Shown here: positions 36,105 to 45,330 of the stretch, piece by piece
How positions within the stretch are numbered: position 1 is the first letter of the stretch
Layout of the letters: the number at the start of each line of letters is the position of its first letter
Assembly: GCF_023614235.1 (NCBI RefSeq)
Contig: NZ_CP094264.1
Location: 496,001-560,000 of the forward strand
Direction of reading: 5' to 3'
From: Streptomyces sp. MRC013
Lineage (GTDB): Bacteria > Actinomycetota > Actinomycetes > Streptomycetales > Streptomycetaceae
Length of the DNA stretch: 64,000 bases
Program-made: the position numbers and the translations under genes
The notes under the pieces: generated by a model
Told to the model about the DNA's origin: nothing
What the model saw: only the letters and a program-made list of their open reading frames with translations
Database searches by the model: none

Positions 36105-37067
36105 TCAGCGCGGGGCGGGCTCCTCCGGCGTGAGCGTCCCGGCGTCCGCGTCGAGGACGGCGGGGACGCCGAGCGGCACGGTCAGCGCGGGCGTGCCGTG
36201 CCCGAAGCCCAGTTCCTCCACGACCGGCACGCCGAGCCCGCCGAGCCGGTCCCGCAGCACCTCGCGCACCGCCCCGTACGGCCCGCACCCCTCCCAGGAG
36301 CCGAGGGCGACGCCCGCCACGCCGTCCAGCAGCCCGGCCCTCAGCAGCTGGGTCAGCATCCGGTCGATCCGGTACGGCTCCTCCCCCACGTCCTCCAGGA
36401 GGAGCAGCGCCCCGCGCAGCGACGTCCGCCCGTCCGGCGTGCCGAGCCCGGCGGCCAGCAGGCTGAGGCAGCCGCCCGCGGTGACGCCCCGGGCCCGCCC
36501 CGGCACCAGCGGCCGCGCCGTGTCCGCGCCGAGCACCCGCACCGACCCGGGGTCCAGCAGCGCGGTCCGCAGGGACTCCCGGGTGGCGGCGTCCCCGAGG
36601 AACGCGGCCGTCCCCGCCATCGGGCCGTGCAGGGTCGCCAGCCCCAGCCGCAGCGCGAACGCCTCGTGGAGCGCCGTCGCGTCGCTGAACCCGACGAACA
36701 CCTTCGGGCCGGCGGCCCGCACCGCCTCCCAGTCGAGCAGGTCGACGACGCGCTGGGCGCCGTACCCGCCGCGGACGCCGATCACCGCCTCGACGTCCGG
36801 GTCGCACCAGGCCTCCTGGAGGTCGCGGGCCCGGTCCCGGTCGGTGCCGGCCAGGTAGCGGACGACGGGGTGGCGGTCCAGGACGTGCGGCAGGGCCACC
36901 GGGTCGAGGCCCCAGCCGCGCAGTACCTCCAGACCCGCCGCCAGCCGCTCCCCCGGCACCGGGCCGCTGGGCGCGACGACGGCGACCCGCGCGCCCGGCC
37001 GCAGCCGCGGCGGCCGGGTCAGCGGGGAGAGGGCGGCCTCCGGCACCCGGTCGGCGGGCGGGCTCAC
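36105..37067 (-). CDS. LD-carboxypeptidase (peptidase S66 family)
   Basis: A 320-residue serine peptidase that removes the terminal D-Ala from muropeptide tetrapeptides or cleaves related peptides. Visible features are RVAVVAPSGPVPGERL at the start, GVRGGYGAQRVVDLLD and FVGFSDATALHEA, the latter carrying the nucleophile Ser. The later acid and base residues lie in the LLLEDVGEEPYRIDRML and FGHGTPALTVPLG segments. The GTG start overlaps the stop of the S9 peptidase gene by 4 nt. It is the last gene of a four-gene peptidase run. Confidence 0.9.
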   Translation of the reverse strand: MSPPADRVPEAALSPLTRPPRLRPGARVAVVAPSGPVPGERLAAGLEVLRGWGLDPVALPHVLDRHPVVRYLAGTDRDRARDLQEAWCDPDVEAVIGVRGGYGAQRVVDLLDWEAVRAAGPKVFVGFSDATALHEAFALRLGLATLHGPMAGTAAFLGDAATRESLRTALLDPGSVRVLGADTARPLVPGRARGVTAGGCLSLLAAGLGTPDGRTSLRGALLLLEDVGEEPYRIDRMLTQLLRAGLLDGVAGVALGSWEGCGPYGAVREVLRDRLGGLGVPVVEELGFGHGTPALTVPLGVPAVLDADAGTLTPEEPAPR

Positions 37068-39055
37068 CCCCTCGTCTCCAGCGGCGGCACGTCGGGGCGG
37101 GGGAACCCGAAGACCCGGGCGTAGAGGGCCAGTTCGGCCTCCAGTGCGCGCGCCAGCGTCTCGGCGCGGCGGAATCCGTGCCCCTCGCCCTCGAAGGCGA
37201 GGTACGCGTGCGGGACGCCGCGCCCCGCCATGCGCGCCAGGAACCGCTCGCTCTGCGCCGGCGGGCAGACCGGGTCGTCCGTCCCCTGGAGGAGCAGGAA
37301 CGGGGCGTCGATCCGGTCGGCGCGGTTGAGCGGGGAGCGCTCCTCGTACCGGCCGGGGACCTCGGCGGGCGGTCCGACCAGGGACTCCGGGTAGTGGGAC
37401 TCGAAGTCGTGGGTCTCCCCCGCCGTGCCCCAGCGGCTCAGGTCGAGGACCGGGTAGCGGATGGCGGCGCAGGCGTACACGCCGGTGCCGGCCAGGGACG
37501 CGGCGGCGGTCCAGCCGCCGGCGCTGCCCCCGCGGACGGCGAGCCGGGCCGGGTCCGCGGTGCCTTCGGCGGCGAGGGCCCGGGCGACGGCGGCGCAGTC
37601 CTCCACGTCGACGACGCCCCACTGCCCGCGCAGCCGCTCGCGGTAGGCCCGCCCGTAACCGGTGGAGCCGCCGTAGTCGACCTCGACGACGCCGATTCCG
37701 CGGGAGGTGAAGTAGGCGATCTCCAGGTCGAGGGCGAGGGGCGCGCGACCGGTGGGCCCGCCGTGCGCCCCCACGACGTACGGGGGCGACTCGCCGGCGG
37801 GGACGGCCGCGCCGGGGTTGCGCGGCGGGTGGACGTGGGCGTGGACCTCCCGGCCGCCGGGGCCGGTGAAGGTGCGCGACCGGGGTTCGGGGTAGTACGC
37901 GGGGTCGACCGGGTCGGTGTGGGCGGCGCCGACGACGCGGGCGCGGCCGGTGCCGGCGTCCAGCTCCACGACCTCGTACCCGCTGCGCGGGCCGGCGGCG
38001 ACGCCGTAGACGCGGGCGCCGTGCGCGGCGAGCGTGGGCGCCCACTCGGTCCACGGGCCGGCCGCGTCGGTGATCTCACCGGTCCCGGGGTCGAGGACGC
38101 CCAGCGCGGTGGGACCCCGTCCGTGGACGACGGCGACGAGTCCGCCGTCGAGGGGCCGGAACCAGCGCAGGCCGACCTTCCACAGCGGTCCGCCGAACTC
38201 CTCCCCGCGGCCCGCGCACAGCGCCGTCGCCGCGGAGGAGCCGGACGCCAGGCGGTACGGCTCCCACCAGCCGCCGCGGTCGGAGGCGTAGAGCAGGGAG
38301 CCGTCGGGCGCCCAGTCGACCTGGCAGACCGACTCGTCGACGGCCCCGGCGACGGGGGTGACGGAGGCGAACGGGCCGCCGTCGACGACCTCGCCGGTCA
38401 TCACGAGCGTCCCGTCCCACGGCATGAGCGGGTGGTCCCAGGCGAGCCAGGCGGCCGTGCGCCCGTCCGGGGAGAGGCGGGGGCCGGTGACGAACCGGTG
38501 CCGGTCGTCGGTCAGTTCGCGCACCGCGGACCGGTCGCCGGCGGCGGACCCGTCGAGCGGTACGGCGGCGATGACGCGCCGCACGTCGCCGGGGCCCTCG
38601 CCGGTGTGCTCCTCCAGGACGCACCACACCTCGGCGCCGTCCGGGTGGAGGACCGGGTCGGCCCAGCGCAGGCCGCCGCCGGTCCCCGAGAGCGGGGTGA
38701 GCGGGCGGGGCGGGGCGGCGCCGTCCGGTTCGTACGCGTACAGCCGCTGGTCGGGGAAGTGGCAGAAGACGACGAGCGGCCCCGCGCCGCCGTCGCGCGC
38801 CGTGCCCGCCCAGGGCTGCCCGCCGTACTCCACGACGCGGCTGCGGACGTCCCACGGGGCCGGCAGGACGGACGTCTCGGCGCCGTCGGCGGTGCGGCGG
38901 ACCAGTGCGCGGCGGCCGCCCTCGGTGGGCCGCGGCGCGGTCCACCACACCTCGTCGCCGACCGTGCCGAGGTACTCCGGCAGGCCGTCGCGGGATGCGG
39001 CCAGGCGCGCGTCGATCGGCGACGGCCACGTTCCGCAGGGGGCCGTGGACACCAT
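37064..39055 (-). CDS. S9 family prolyl oligopeptidase-like peptidase
   Basis: A 663-residue serine peptidase. Residues 1-380 form the beta-propeller-like domain, and the C-terminal 270 residues the alpha/beta-hydrolase. The nucleophile is in RGGSAGGWTAAASLAG, the Asp in LLQGTDDPVCPP and the His in FEGEGHGFRRAE. The family is dipeptidyl/acylaminoacyl-peptidase-like. There is no signal peptide, so it is probably cytoplasmic. It lies 18 nt after the M20 gene on the same strand. Confidence 0.93.
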   Translation of the reverse strand: MVSTAPCGTWPSPIDARLAASRDGLPEYLGTVGDEVWWTAPRPTEGGRRALVRRTADGAETSVLPAPWDVRSRVVEYGGQPWAGTARDGGAGPLVVFCHFPDQRLYAYEPDGAAPPRPLTPLSGTGGGLRWADPVLHPDGAEVWCVLEEHTGEGPGDVRRVIAAVPLDGSAAGDRSAVRELTDDRHRFVTGPRLSPDGRTAAWLAWDHPLMPWDGTLVMTGEVVDGGPFASVTPVAGAVDESVCQVDWAPDGSLLYASDRGGWWEPYRLASGSSAATALCAGRGEEFGGPLWKVGLRWFRPLDGGLVAVVHGRGPTALGVLDPGTGEITDAAGPWTEWAPTLAAHGARVYGVAAGPRSGYEVVELDAGTGRARVVGAAHTDPVDPAYYPEPRSRTFTGPGGREVHAHVHPPRNPGAAVPAGESPPYVVGAHGGPTGRAPLALDLEIAYFTSRGIGVVEVDYGGSTGYGRAYRERLRGQWGVVDVEDCAAVARALAAEGTADPARLAVRGGSAGGWTAAASLAGTGVYACAAIRYPVLDLSRWGTAGETHDFESHYPESLVGPPAEVPGRYEERSPLNRADRIDAPFLLLQGTDDPVCPPAQSERFLARMAGRGVPHAYLAFEGEGHGFRRAETLARALEAELALYARVFGFPRPDVPPLETRG

Positions 39056-39073
39056 GGGCGACCCTCCGTGGGT

Positions 39074-40429
39074 TCAGACGTTCCGAAGGCAGTGGTCGAG
39101 GACGCGGACGCCGAAGTGCAGCGCGTCGACGGGGACGCGCTCGTCGACTCCGTGGAACAGCGCCTGGTAGTCGAAGCCGGCGGGCAGCTTCAGCGGCGCG
39201 AAGCCGTAGCCGACGATGCCCAGCCGGGAGAACTGCTTGGCGTCGGTGCCGCCGGACATGCAGAACGGCAGGACGCGCGCGTCCGGGTCGAAGTGCTCGA
39301 TCGCGGCGCGCAGCACGGCGTACGTCGGGGAGTCGACCGGCGCCTCCAGGGCGACCTGGTTGTGGTGGAACTCCCAGTCGACGCCGGGCCCGGTCAGTTC
39401 GTCGAGGGTGGCGGTGAACTCCTCCTCCCCGCCCGGCACGATCCGCCCGTCGACGTGCGCGACGGCGGATCCGGGGATGACGTTCACCTTGTAGCCGGCG
39501 TGGAGCATCGTCGGGTTGGCGCTGTTGCGCAGGGTCGCCTCGACCAGGGCGGCGGCCGGGCCCAGCCGGGCGAGCAGGGCGTCGACGTCGAAGTCCGGGT
39601 CGTCGAGGTCGGGCGCGTCGACGCCGTGCAGGGCGGCCAGTTCGGTGAGCGCGGCCCGGACGGTGGCGGTGAGGCGGACCGGCCACCGGTGCGCGCCGAT
39701 CCGGGCGACGGCGGCGGCGAGGCGGGTGACGGCGTTCTCCCGGTTCACCCTGGAGCCGTGCCCGGCCCTGCCCCGGGCGGTCAGCTTGAGCCAGGCCGTG
39801 CCGCGCTCGCCCGCGCCGATCGGGTAGAGCGTCAGGTGGGGGCCGGCGTGGAAGGTGTACGCGCCGGACTCGCCGATCCCCTCGGTGCAGCCCTCGAACA
39901 GGTCGGCGTGCCGGTCGGCGAGGAAGCCGGCGCCGTCCTCGGCGCTCGCCTCCTCGTCGGCGGTGTACGCGAGGACGATGTCGCGGCGCGGCCGGACGCC
40001 GCGGCGGGCCCAGTCGCGGACGACGGCGAGGACCATCGCGTCCGTGTTCTTCATGTCGACGGCGCCGCGGCCCCACACGACGCCGTCGCGGACCTCCCCG
40101 GAGAACGGGTGGACGGTCCAGTCGGCGGGTTCGGCGGGGACCACGTCGAGGTGGCCGTGGACGAGCAGCGCGTCGGCGGACGGGTCGGTGCCCTCGATGC
40201 GGGCGACGACGTTGGTGCGGCCCCCGGTGCGCTCCAGCAGGCGCGGTTCGACGCCGGCGTCGGCGAGCCGCTCGGCGACGTACTCGGCGGCGGGCCGCTC
40301 CCGGCAGTCGCCGCCGCCGCGGTTGGTCGTGTCGATCCGGATGAGGTCGGAGGTGAAGGCCACCACCTCATCGAAGGCCGGCCCGTCCGCCGGGCGGTGC
40401 CGCGGGTCTCGGAGGGTCCGGTCAGCCAT
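39074..40429 (-). CDS. M20/M25 family zinc peptidase
   Basis: A 451-residue di-zinc aminoacylase/carboxypeptidase-like enzyme. Metal ligands and catalytic acid are seen in LLVHGHLDVVPAEPADW, WGRGAVDMKNTDAM and AYTADEEASAEDG. The dimerisation domain occupies the middle (TARGRAGHGSRVNREN), and the last ligand His is in LFHGVDERVP. The substrate is likely a small peptide or N-acyl amino acid. Its ATG overlaps the upstream M55 gene by 8 nt, so the peptidase genes are coupled. Confidence 0.93.
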   Translation of the reverse strand: MADRTLRDPRHRPADGPAFDEVVAFTSDLIRIDTTNRGGGDCRERPAAEYVAERLADAGVEPRLLERTGGRTNVVARIEGTDPSADALLVHGHLDVVPAEPADWTVHPFSGEVRDGVVWGRGAVDMKNTDAMVLAVVRDWARRGVRPRRDIVLAYTADEEASAEDGAGFLADRHADLFEGCTEGIGESGAYTFHAGPHLTLYPIGAGERGTAWLKLTARGRAGHGSRVNRENAVTRLAAAVARIGAHRWPVRLTATVRAALTELAALHGVDAPDLDDPDFDVDALLARLGPAAALVEATLRNSANPTMLHAGYKVNVIPGSAVAHVDGRIVPGGEEEFTATLDELTGPGVDWEFHHNQVALEAPVDSPTYAVLRAAIEHFDPDARVLPFCMSGGTDAKQFSRLGIVGYGFAPLKLPAGFDYQALFHGVDERVPVDALHFGVRVLDHCLRNV

Positions 40430-41255
40430 ACTGCTCCTCCACCGCGGCCGAGACGATCGTGGTGACCGCCTTGAAGGTGCGGATGGTCTCGTACATCGTG
40501 TCGGCGGTGTACGCGACCCGCCGCTCGCCGCTCACCGCCGTTCCGGGGACGACGGTGGCGGCCGCGGCCAGGTGCGCCGCGTCGAACTCCAGCTCCACGG
40601 TGTGCGGACCGCCGCGCACCGGTTCGTGCCGTACGGCGAGGCGCGCGGCGTCCTTCGCCGCGGCGCGGATGTCGGCGGCCGTACGCTCGGGGGTGCGGCA
40701 GACCGCCGCGTACCGCGACACGTGGTCCTTCACCGCGACCGTACGCGCCCCGGGCGCGTAGCCGAGCGCGTCGCGGCAGGTCAGGTCGTCGCCGGTGACG
40801 AGGACGACGGGGACGCCGAACTCGGCGACGACGTGCGCGTTGAGGTACCCCTCGCCGGCGCGGACGCCGTTGAGCCAGACGCCGGTGATGGAGTTGGCGA
40901 GGTAGGTGTGGGCGAGGACGCCCTCGCTGCCGGCCCCGGTGTGGTAGCCGACGAAGGCGACGCCGTCGACGTCGCCGTGCTGGACGCCCTCGACCATGGA
41001 GAGCGACTTGTGCCGGCCCGTCAGCACCCGCGCGCGCGGGTCGAGCCGTTCGAGGAGGAGGTTGCGCATCGTCCAGTGGGCCTCGTTGACGAGCACCTCG
41101 TCCGCGCCGCCGTCGAGGAAGCCGAGGACGGCCGCGTCGACGTCGGAGGTGAACATCGCCCGGCAGCGCTCCCACTGGGGGGTGCCGGGCAGGACGTCGG
41201 CGGGCCAGGTGACCCCGGTGGCGCCCTCCATGTCGGCGCTGATGAGGATCTTCAT
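40422..41255 (-). CDS. M55 family D-aminopeptidase (DppA-like)
   Basis: A 277-residue zinc peptidase. Predicted ligands follow DppA: Asp8 and Glu10 in ISADMEGATGV, His60 in VNEAHWTMRN, His105 in VGYHTGAGSEG, and the nucleophile-like His116 in VLAHTYLANS. DppA cleaves D-Ala-D-Ala-type dipeptides. With an LD-carboxypeptidase three genes downstream, recycling of cell-wall peptides is a reasonable operon role (inference). The start is ATG at 41253-41255. No transporter gene accompanies the run here. Confidence 0.92.
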   Translation of the reverse strand: MKILISADMEGATGVTWPADVLPGTPQWERCRAMFTSDVDAAVLGFLDGGADEVLVNEAHWTMRNLLLERLDPRARVLTGRHKSLSMVEGVQHGDVDGVAFVGYHTGAGSEGVLAHTYLANSITGVWLNGVRAGEGYLNAHVVAEFGVPVVLVTGDDLTCRDALGYAPGARTVAVKDHVSRYAAVCRTPERTAADIRAAAKDAARLAVRHEPVRGGPHTVELEFDAAHLAAAATVVPGTAVSGERRVAYTADTMYETIRTFKAVTTIVSAAVEEQYG

Positions 41256-41302
41256 GTCCACACGGTACGCGGCGCCGGGTGCCGCCGCCGGGAGCGGCGC
41301 CC

Positions 41303-41770
41303 TCACCGCGGGGGCGCGGGCCGCGGATAGGTGCGGGACTGCTTGACGCTCCCGAACGCGAAGCTGGACTCGATCGACGCGATCCCGGGGACGGCGTGGA
41401 TCCGGTCGCGGACGAGGCGCTCGTACGCCTCCAGGCTCTCGATCACCACGCGCAGCAGGTAGTCGCTGCTGCCGGCCATGAGGTAGCAGTCCTGGATGTG
41501 CTCGATGCGGGCGACGTGCTCCTCGAAGACGGCGACGGCCTCCGCGGTGTGGCGCTCCAGCCGGATCCGGACGAACACGGTGATCGGCAGTCCGTACGCG
41601 ACCTGGTCGACCATCGCGGTGTAGCCGCGGATGAGCCCGGCCTCCTCCAGACGGCGGACCCGGCGCAGGCACGGGGAGGGGGAGAGCCGGACGCGGTCGG
41701 CGAGCTCCTGGTTGGAGAGGCGGCCGTCGGCCTGGAGTTCGCGGATGATCCGCAGGTCGATGTCGTCCAC
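41303..41770 (-). CDS. Lrp/AsnC family transcriptional regulator
   Basis: A 155-residue protein. The N-terminal helix-turn-helix covers residues 1-55 (RIIRELQADGRLSNQELADR, LSPSPCLRRVRRLEEAG), and the C-terminal RAM ligand domain covers about 65-145 (DCYLMAGSSDYLLRVV, then GIASIESSFAFG). The GTG at 41768-41770 is taken as start. It is divergent from an EamA exporter and aminotransferase, a layout typical of Lrp-type control of amino-acid export and catabolism. Confidence 0.9.
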   Translation of the reverse strand: MDDIDLRIIRELQADGRLSNQELADRVRLSPSPCLRRVRRLEEAGLIRGYTAMVDQVAYGLPITVFVRIRLERHTAEAVAVFEEHVARIEHIQDCYLMAGSSDYLLRVVIESLEAYERLVRDRIHAVPGIASIESSFAFGSVKQSRTYPRPAPPR

Positions 41771-41822
41771 GTCCGCCGCCCGCCCCCCGGCCCTCCGGCC
41801 TCCGACCGAACCCGCCGTTCTT

Positions 41823-41876
41823 GGCAGATCCTGCCTCGAACGTACGCCCTGGAGGCAGAAGTGGCAATCGGCTGCC
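41823..41876. promoter_or_regulatory. GGCAG/CTGCC inverted repeats in the Lrp-EamA intergenic region
   Basis: GGCAG-ATC-CTGCC (41823-41835) is a perfect dyad. A second GGCAG (41854-41858) and CTGCC (41872-41876) follow with a wider centre. Four half-sites in 54 nt between the regulator and its divergent neighbour suggest an octameric Lrp-type binding region. The assignment to this regulator is inferred from position. Confidence 0.5.
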
Positions 41877-41936
41877 CCGGCTGAAGCTCTAGCGTTGCGG
41901 CGCAGGGACAGGGATCCGTCTGGCGTGGAGGGTGTC

Positions 41937-42905
41937 GTGGTCGCGACGAACACGGTGGGTGCGCCCGCGGCGGGCCGCGGGGTGCTTCCGCGCGGCCCGT
42001 CGCCGAGCGCCGCCGGCATGGCGGCGCTGCTGCTGACCGTGGCGATCTGGGCGGCCTTCGCCCTGAGCGCCCGGGCGCTGAGCGCGTCGACGCTGCTGCC
42101 CGCCGACGCGGCGCTGCTGCGCTTCGGTGTCCCGCTGCTCGCCCTGGCCCCCGCGTTGTGGCGGCGCCGGCGCGCACTGGCCGCGGTGCGGCCCGGACCG
42201 GCCGCGAAGATCGTGTGCGGGGCGGGGGTGCCGTTCTTCCTGGCCGCGATGGTCGGCGGATCGCTGACCTCGGCGTCGTTCGTCGGGGCGATCGTGCCGG
42301 GCATGGTGCCGCTGTTCGTGTCCGCGCTGACGGCGGCGCGGGGGCGGGGCGTGCCGCGCGGGACTCAGGGGGCCGGGCTGGTGCTGATCGCGGCGGGCGT
42401 GGTGGCGCTGGTCTGGCGGTACGCGGTGCCGTTCGACGGCGGCGTGATGCTGGGCTCGGGGACGCTGCTGGTGGCCAGCGGGCTGTGGGCGGTGTACACG
42501 GTGGGCTTGCGGGAGGTGGACCTCGACCCGGTCGGGTCGATCGGGCTGCTGTGCGTGCCGTCGTTCGCGGTGGTCGCCGTGCTGGTGGCGGCCGGTGTCC
42601 TGCCGACCGGGCTGGCCGGCGCGGACGTCGCGGACGTGGCGCTGTTCCTGGTGGTGCAGGGAGTGGGCGTGGGGCTGTGCGCCGGGCTGCTGTACGCGTT
42701 CGCCGTCCGGCGGCTGGGGGCCGAGCGCAGCTCCGCGGTGGGCAGCCTCAGCCCGGTGGCCGTGGTCCTGCTGGCGGTCCCCCTGCTGGGCGAGCGGCCG
42801 ACGGCGGCCGTGCTCCTCGGCGTACCCCTCATCACCACGGGCGTGGTCCTCGCGAACCGGCGCCCCCGCTCCCGACGCGAACCGGAGGTCTCCCCCGATG
42901 CTTGA
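41937..42905 (+). CDS. EamA-family transporter (DMT superfamily)
   Basis: A 322-residue membrane protein with ten predicted helices in two EamA repeats (first about residues 30-160, second about 175-310). AGVPFFLAAMVGGSLTSASF and GSLSPVAVVLLAVPLLGERP are the paired EamA signatures. The family exports amino acids and metabolites. The GTG at 41937 follows GGAGGG by 4 nt and is preferred over a GTG 12 nt earlier. Its last 8 nt overlap the aminotransferase start. Confidence 0.9.
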   Translation: MVATNTVGAPAAGRGVLPRGPSPSAAGMAALLLTVAIWAAFALSARALSASTLLPADAALLRFGVPLLALAPALWRRRRALAAVRPGPAAKIVCGAGVPFFLAAMVGGSLTSASFVGAIVPGMVPLFVSALTAARGRGVPRGTQGAGLVLIAAGVVALVWRYAVPFDGGVMLGSGTLLVASGLWAVYTVGLREVDLDPVGSIGLLCVPSFAVVAVLVAAGVLPTGLAGADVADVALFLVVQGVGVGLCAGLLYAFAVRRLGAERSSAVGSLSPVAVVLLAVPLLGERPTAAVLLGVPLITTGVVLANRRPRSRREPEVSPDA

Positions 42906-44073
42906 GCTGCTGCCCGCCCCGCCGGCCGACCCGCTGTGGGACCTGGCCGCCGAGTTCGGCTCCGACCCCCGCCCCGAGCGGCTGGACCTGGTGCTGGGCG
43001 TCTACCGCGACCACACCGGGGCGACCCCGGTGATGCGGGCCGTGCGGGAGGCGGAGGTACGCCTCGCGGAGCGCTCCGCGTCGAAGGAGTACCGGGGGCT
43101 GTCCGGCAACACGGCGTTCAACCGGGCGATGCTCTCGCTGGTCCTGGGCGGCGACGTCCCGGCCGACCGGGCCACCGCGGTGCAGACCGTCGCCGGCACG
43201 GGCGCGCTGCGGCTGCTGGCCGACCTCGTGCGGCGGACCCGCCCCGGCACGACGGTGTGGATCAGCGACCCGGCGTACGTGAACCACCGGCCGATCCTGG
43301 AGGCCGCGGGCCTGGCGGTGCGCACGTACCGCTGGACCGACCCGCGGGGGCTGCTGGACGACCTGCGCGGCGCCGGCCGGGACGACGCCGTGCTGCTGCA
43401 GGGCTGCTGCCACAACCCGACCGGCGCCGACCCGTCCCGGGAGGTGTGGGAGGCGCTGGCGGACATGGCGGCCCGCACGGGGTGGACGCCCTTCCTGGAC
43501 CTGGCGTACCACGGCCTCGGCGACGGCCTGGACGAGGACCTGTGGGCGGCGCGGATGCTGGCGGAGCGGCTGCCGGAGGTGCTGGCCGCGGTGAGCTGCT
43601 CGAAGAACTTCGGGCTGTACGCGGACCGCACCGGCTGCGCGATCGTGCTGGGCTCCTCCGCGCGGGCCCTGCGCCGCGCGGAGACCGCCCTGCAGAACGC
43701 CGCCCGCACCCTGTACTCGATGCCGCCCGAACACGGCGCGGCGGTGGTGGCCGCGGTCCTCGGGGACGCGGAGTTGCGCGGGCTGTGGCGCGCGGAGCTG
43801 GACGCGATGCGGGACCGGATCGCGTCCAACCGCGCCGCGCTGGTCGCGGCGCTGGAGGCGCTGGGCCGCGGCGCCCTCGCGGAGTCGCTGGCCCGGCAGA
43901 AGGGCATGTTCGCGGGGCTGCCGCTGTCGCCGGAGCAGATGGCGGCGCTGCGCCGGGACCACGCGGTGTACGGCACGGCGGCGGGCCGCATCAACGTCGC
44001 GGGGCTCCCCTCGGACCGGGTGGACCGGCTGGCCGGGGCGATCGCGGCGGTGGCGGCCCCGGTCGCGGTCTGA
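42898..44073 (+). CDS. Aspartate/aromatic aminotransferase (class I, AspC/TyrB type)
   Basis: A 391-residue PLP enzyme. It has the Ia-gamma signature DLVLGVYRDHTGATPVMRAV near the start, CCHNPTGADPSREVWE, FLDLAYHGLGDGLDED and the Schiff-base Lys in VSCSKNFGLYADRTG (near residue 240). Arg in the GRINVAGL segment binds the substrate carboxylate. It is the AspC-like subtype rather than the common actinobacterial Ib form. It is translationally coupled to the EamA exporter and divergent from an Lrp regulator. Confidence 0.92.
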   Translation: MLELLPAPPADPLWDLAAEFGSDPRPERLDLVLGVYRDHTGATPVMRAVREAEVRLAERSASKEYRGLSGNTAFNRAMLSLVLGGDVPADRATAVQTVAGTGALRLLADLVRRTRPGTTVWISDPAYVNHRPILEAAGLAVRTYRWTDPRGLLDDLRGAGRDDAVLLQGCCHNPTGADPSREVWEALADMAARTGWTPFLDLAYHGLGDGLDEDLWAARMLAERLPEVLAAVSCSKNFGLYADRTGCAIVLGSSARALRRAETALQNAARTLYSMPPEHGAAVVAAVLGDAELRGLWRAELDAMRDRIASNRAALVAALEALGRGALAESLARQKGMFAGLPLSPEQMAALRRDHAVYGTAAGRINVAGLPSDRVDRLAGAIAAVAAPVAV

Positions 44074-44083
44074 CCCCGGCGCC

Positions 44084-44587
44084 CTACACGGGCAGGGCCG
44101 GGTCCCGCGGGTCGAGGGCGAGGGCGGCGAGCAGTTCCGCCCGGTGGAGGTCGGCGACGGGGGCGAGCAGGTCGGGGTGACGCAGCAGCGCCGCCGCGCG
44201 CAGGTCCCGGTCGCCGGGCGACAGGAGGCGGTGGTACCGGGCGGACGCCCGGCCGGCGGTGGCGGCGACGGCGGCCCGCGCCAGGGCGGGCTCGCCGAGC
44301 AGGCAGGCGGCCCAGCTCGCGACGGCCTCGTCCACCCAGCTGCGCCACGGCGCGTCGTCCGCCCCGGCACCGGTGAGCCAGTCGAGCCGGTCCGCACCCC
44401 CGGCGCCGGTGACGGCGACCAGGGCGGCGTCGAGCTCGGTGGGGTAGCGCAGCGCCGCGGCGACGGCCGCGGCCTGGCGTGCCTGGGCCTCCGCGAGGGC
44501 GCGGTCGACGGCGCCGCCCCCCGCGGGGTAGGCGCGCAGGAGCCACTGCGCGGTGGCCGCGACGAGCGGGGAGAGCTGTGCGTGCAC
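44084..44587 (-). CDS. Conserved hypothetical helical protein
   Basis: A 167-residue soluble protein, Ala/Leu/Arg-rich and probably all-helical (LSPLVAATAQWLLRAYPAGG near the start, HPDLLAPVADLHRAELLAAL near the end). I do not recognise the family. There is no signal peptide or membrane segment. Codon bias is normal, so it is likely a real gene. It converges with the aminotransferase 10 nt away and is divergent from the hemerythrin gene. Confidence 0.65.
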   Translation of the reverse strand: MHAQLSPLVAATAQWLLRAYPAGGGAVDRALAEAQARQAAAVAAALRYPTELDAALVAVTGAGGADRLDWLTGAGADDAPWRSWVDEAVASWAACLLGEPALARAAVAATAGRASARYHRLLSPGDRDLRAAALLRHPDLLAPVADLHRAELLAALALDPRDPALPV

Positions 44588-44733
44588 GGTCGATCCGTAG
44601 GCCGTGAGGGTGTTCGGACGACCTGCACGGTACCCCGGCGGGGCCGGACGGCGTAATGACGCATATCACCCGCCGCTGGTGGTATCCGCACTCTGCACCG
44701 TTCACCCGGAACGCAAGAGGAGACGGAGACCCC

Positions 44734-45297
44734 ATGGGACACGGCGGAGACGTGATCACCGAGCTGACCACCGACCACCGCGAGGTGGAGAAGCTGTTCA
44801 CCCGCATCCAGGAGCTGCCGCCCGGCGACCCGGAGCGCAAGCGGCTCGCGGACCAGGTCACGATGGAGCTGGTCCGCCACGCGGTCGCGGAGGAGGAGTA
44901 CCTCTACCCGGCGGTGCGGGAGCACCTGCCCGAGGGCGGTCCGCTCGCCGACAAGGAACTGGAGGACCACGCGGCGGCCGAGCGCACCATGAAGGAGCTG
45001 GAGTCCTGCGAGGCGGACGACCCCCGGTTCGACACGATGATCATGCAGCTGATGGCGGAGATCCGCGAGCACGTCGCCGACGAGGAGGCGAACCTGCTGC
45101 CCCGCCTCCGTGAGGTGTGCTCCCAGGAGAGGCTGGAGGAGCTGGGCGAGAAGGTGCGGCAGGCGAAGAAGATGGCGCCGACCCGTCCGCACCCGGCCGC
45201 CCCGGACACGCCGCCGGCCAACAAGCTGCTCGACCGCGGCGCGGGCATGGTCGACCGGTTGCGCGACACCCTCACGGGGCGCGGCAAGCAGGGCTGA
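44734..45297 (+). CDS. Hemerythrin HHE-domain protein
   Basis: A 187-residue protein. An HHE four-helix bundle occupies residues 5-140 with the iron ligands in LTTDHREVEKLF, RHAVAEEEYLYP, LEDHAAAERT and REHVADEEANLLP. A basic, Pro-rich tail follows. Such proteins bind di-iron and react with oxygen, peroxide or NO. The ATG at 44734 has AGAGGAGA upstream, and a longer frame from 44656 has no ribosome site. A GCAT-N15-TGGTAT element upstream resembles a SigB promoter with one mismatch. Confidence 0.9.
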   Translation: MGHGGDVITELTTDHREVEKLFTRIQELPPGDPERKRLADQVTMELVRHAVAEEEYLYPAVREHLPEGGPLADKELEDHAAAERTMKELESCEADDPRFDTMIMQLMAEIREHVADEEANLLPRLREVCSQERLEELGEKVRQAKKMAPTRPHPAAPDTPPANKLLDRGAGMVDRLRDTLTGRGKQG

Positions 45298-45330
45298 CCG
45301 CGCACGGCCGCTCCGCGCCGGCACGGCGCC

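Noticed and set aside
37178..40465. 1095-residue plus-strand frame
   Set aside because: It lies entirely opposite the S9 and M20 peptidase genes and shows no domain character.
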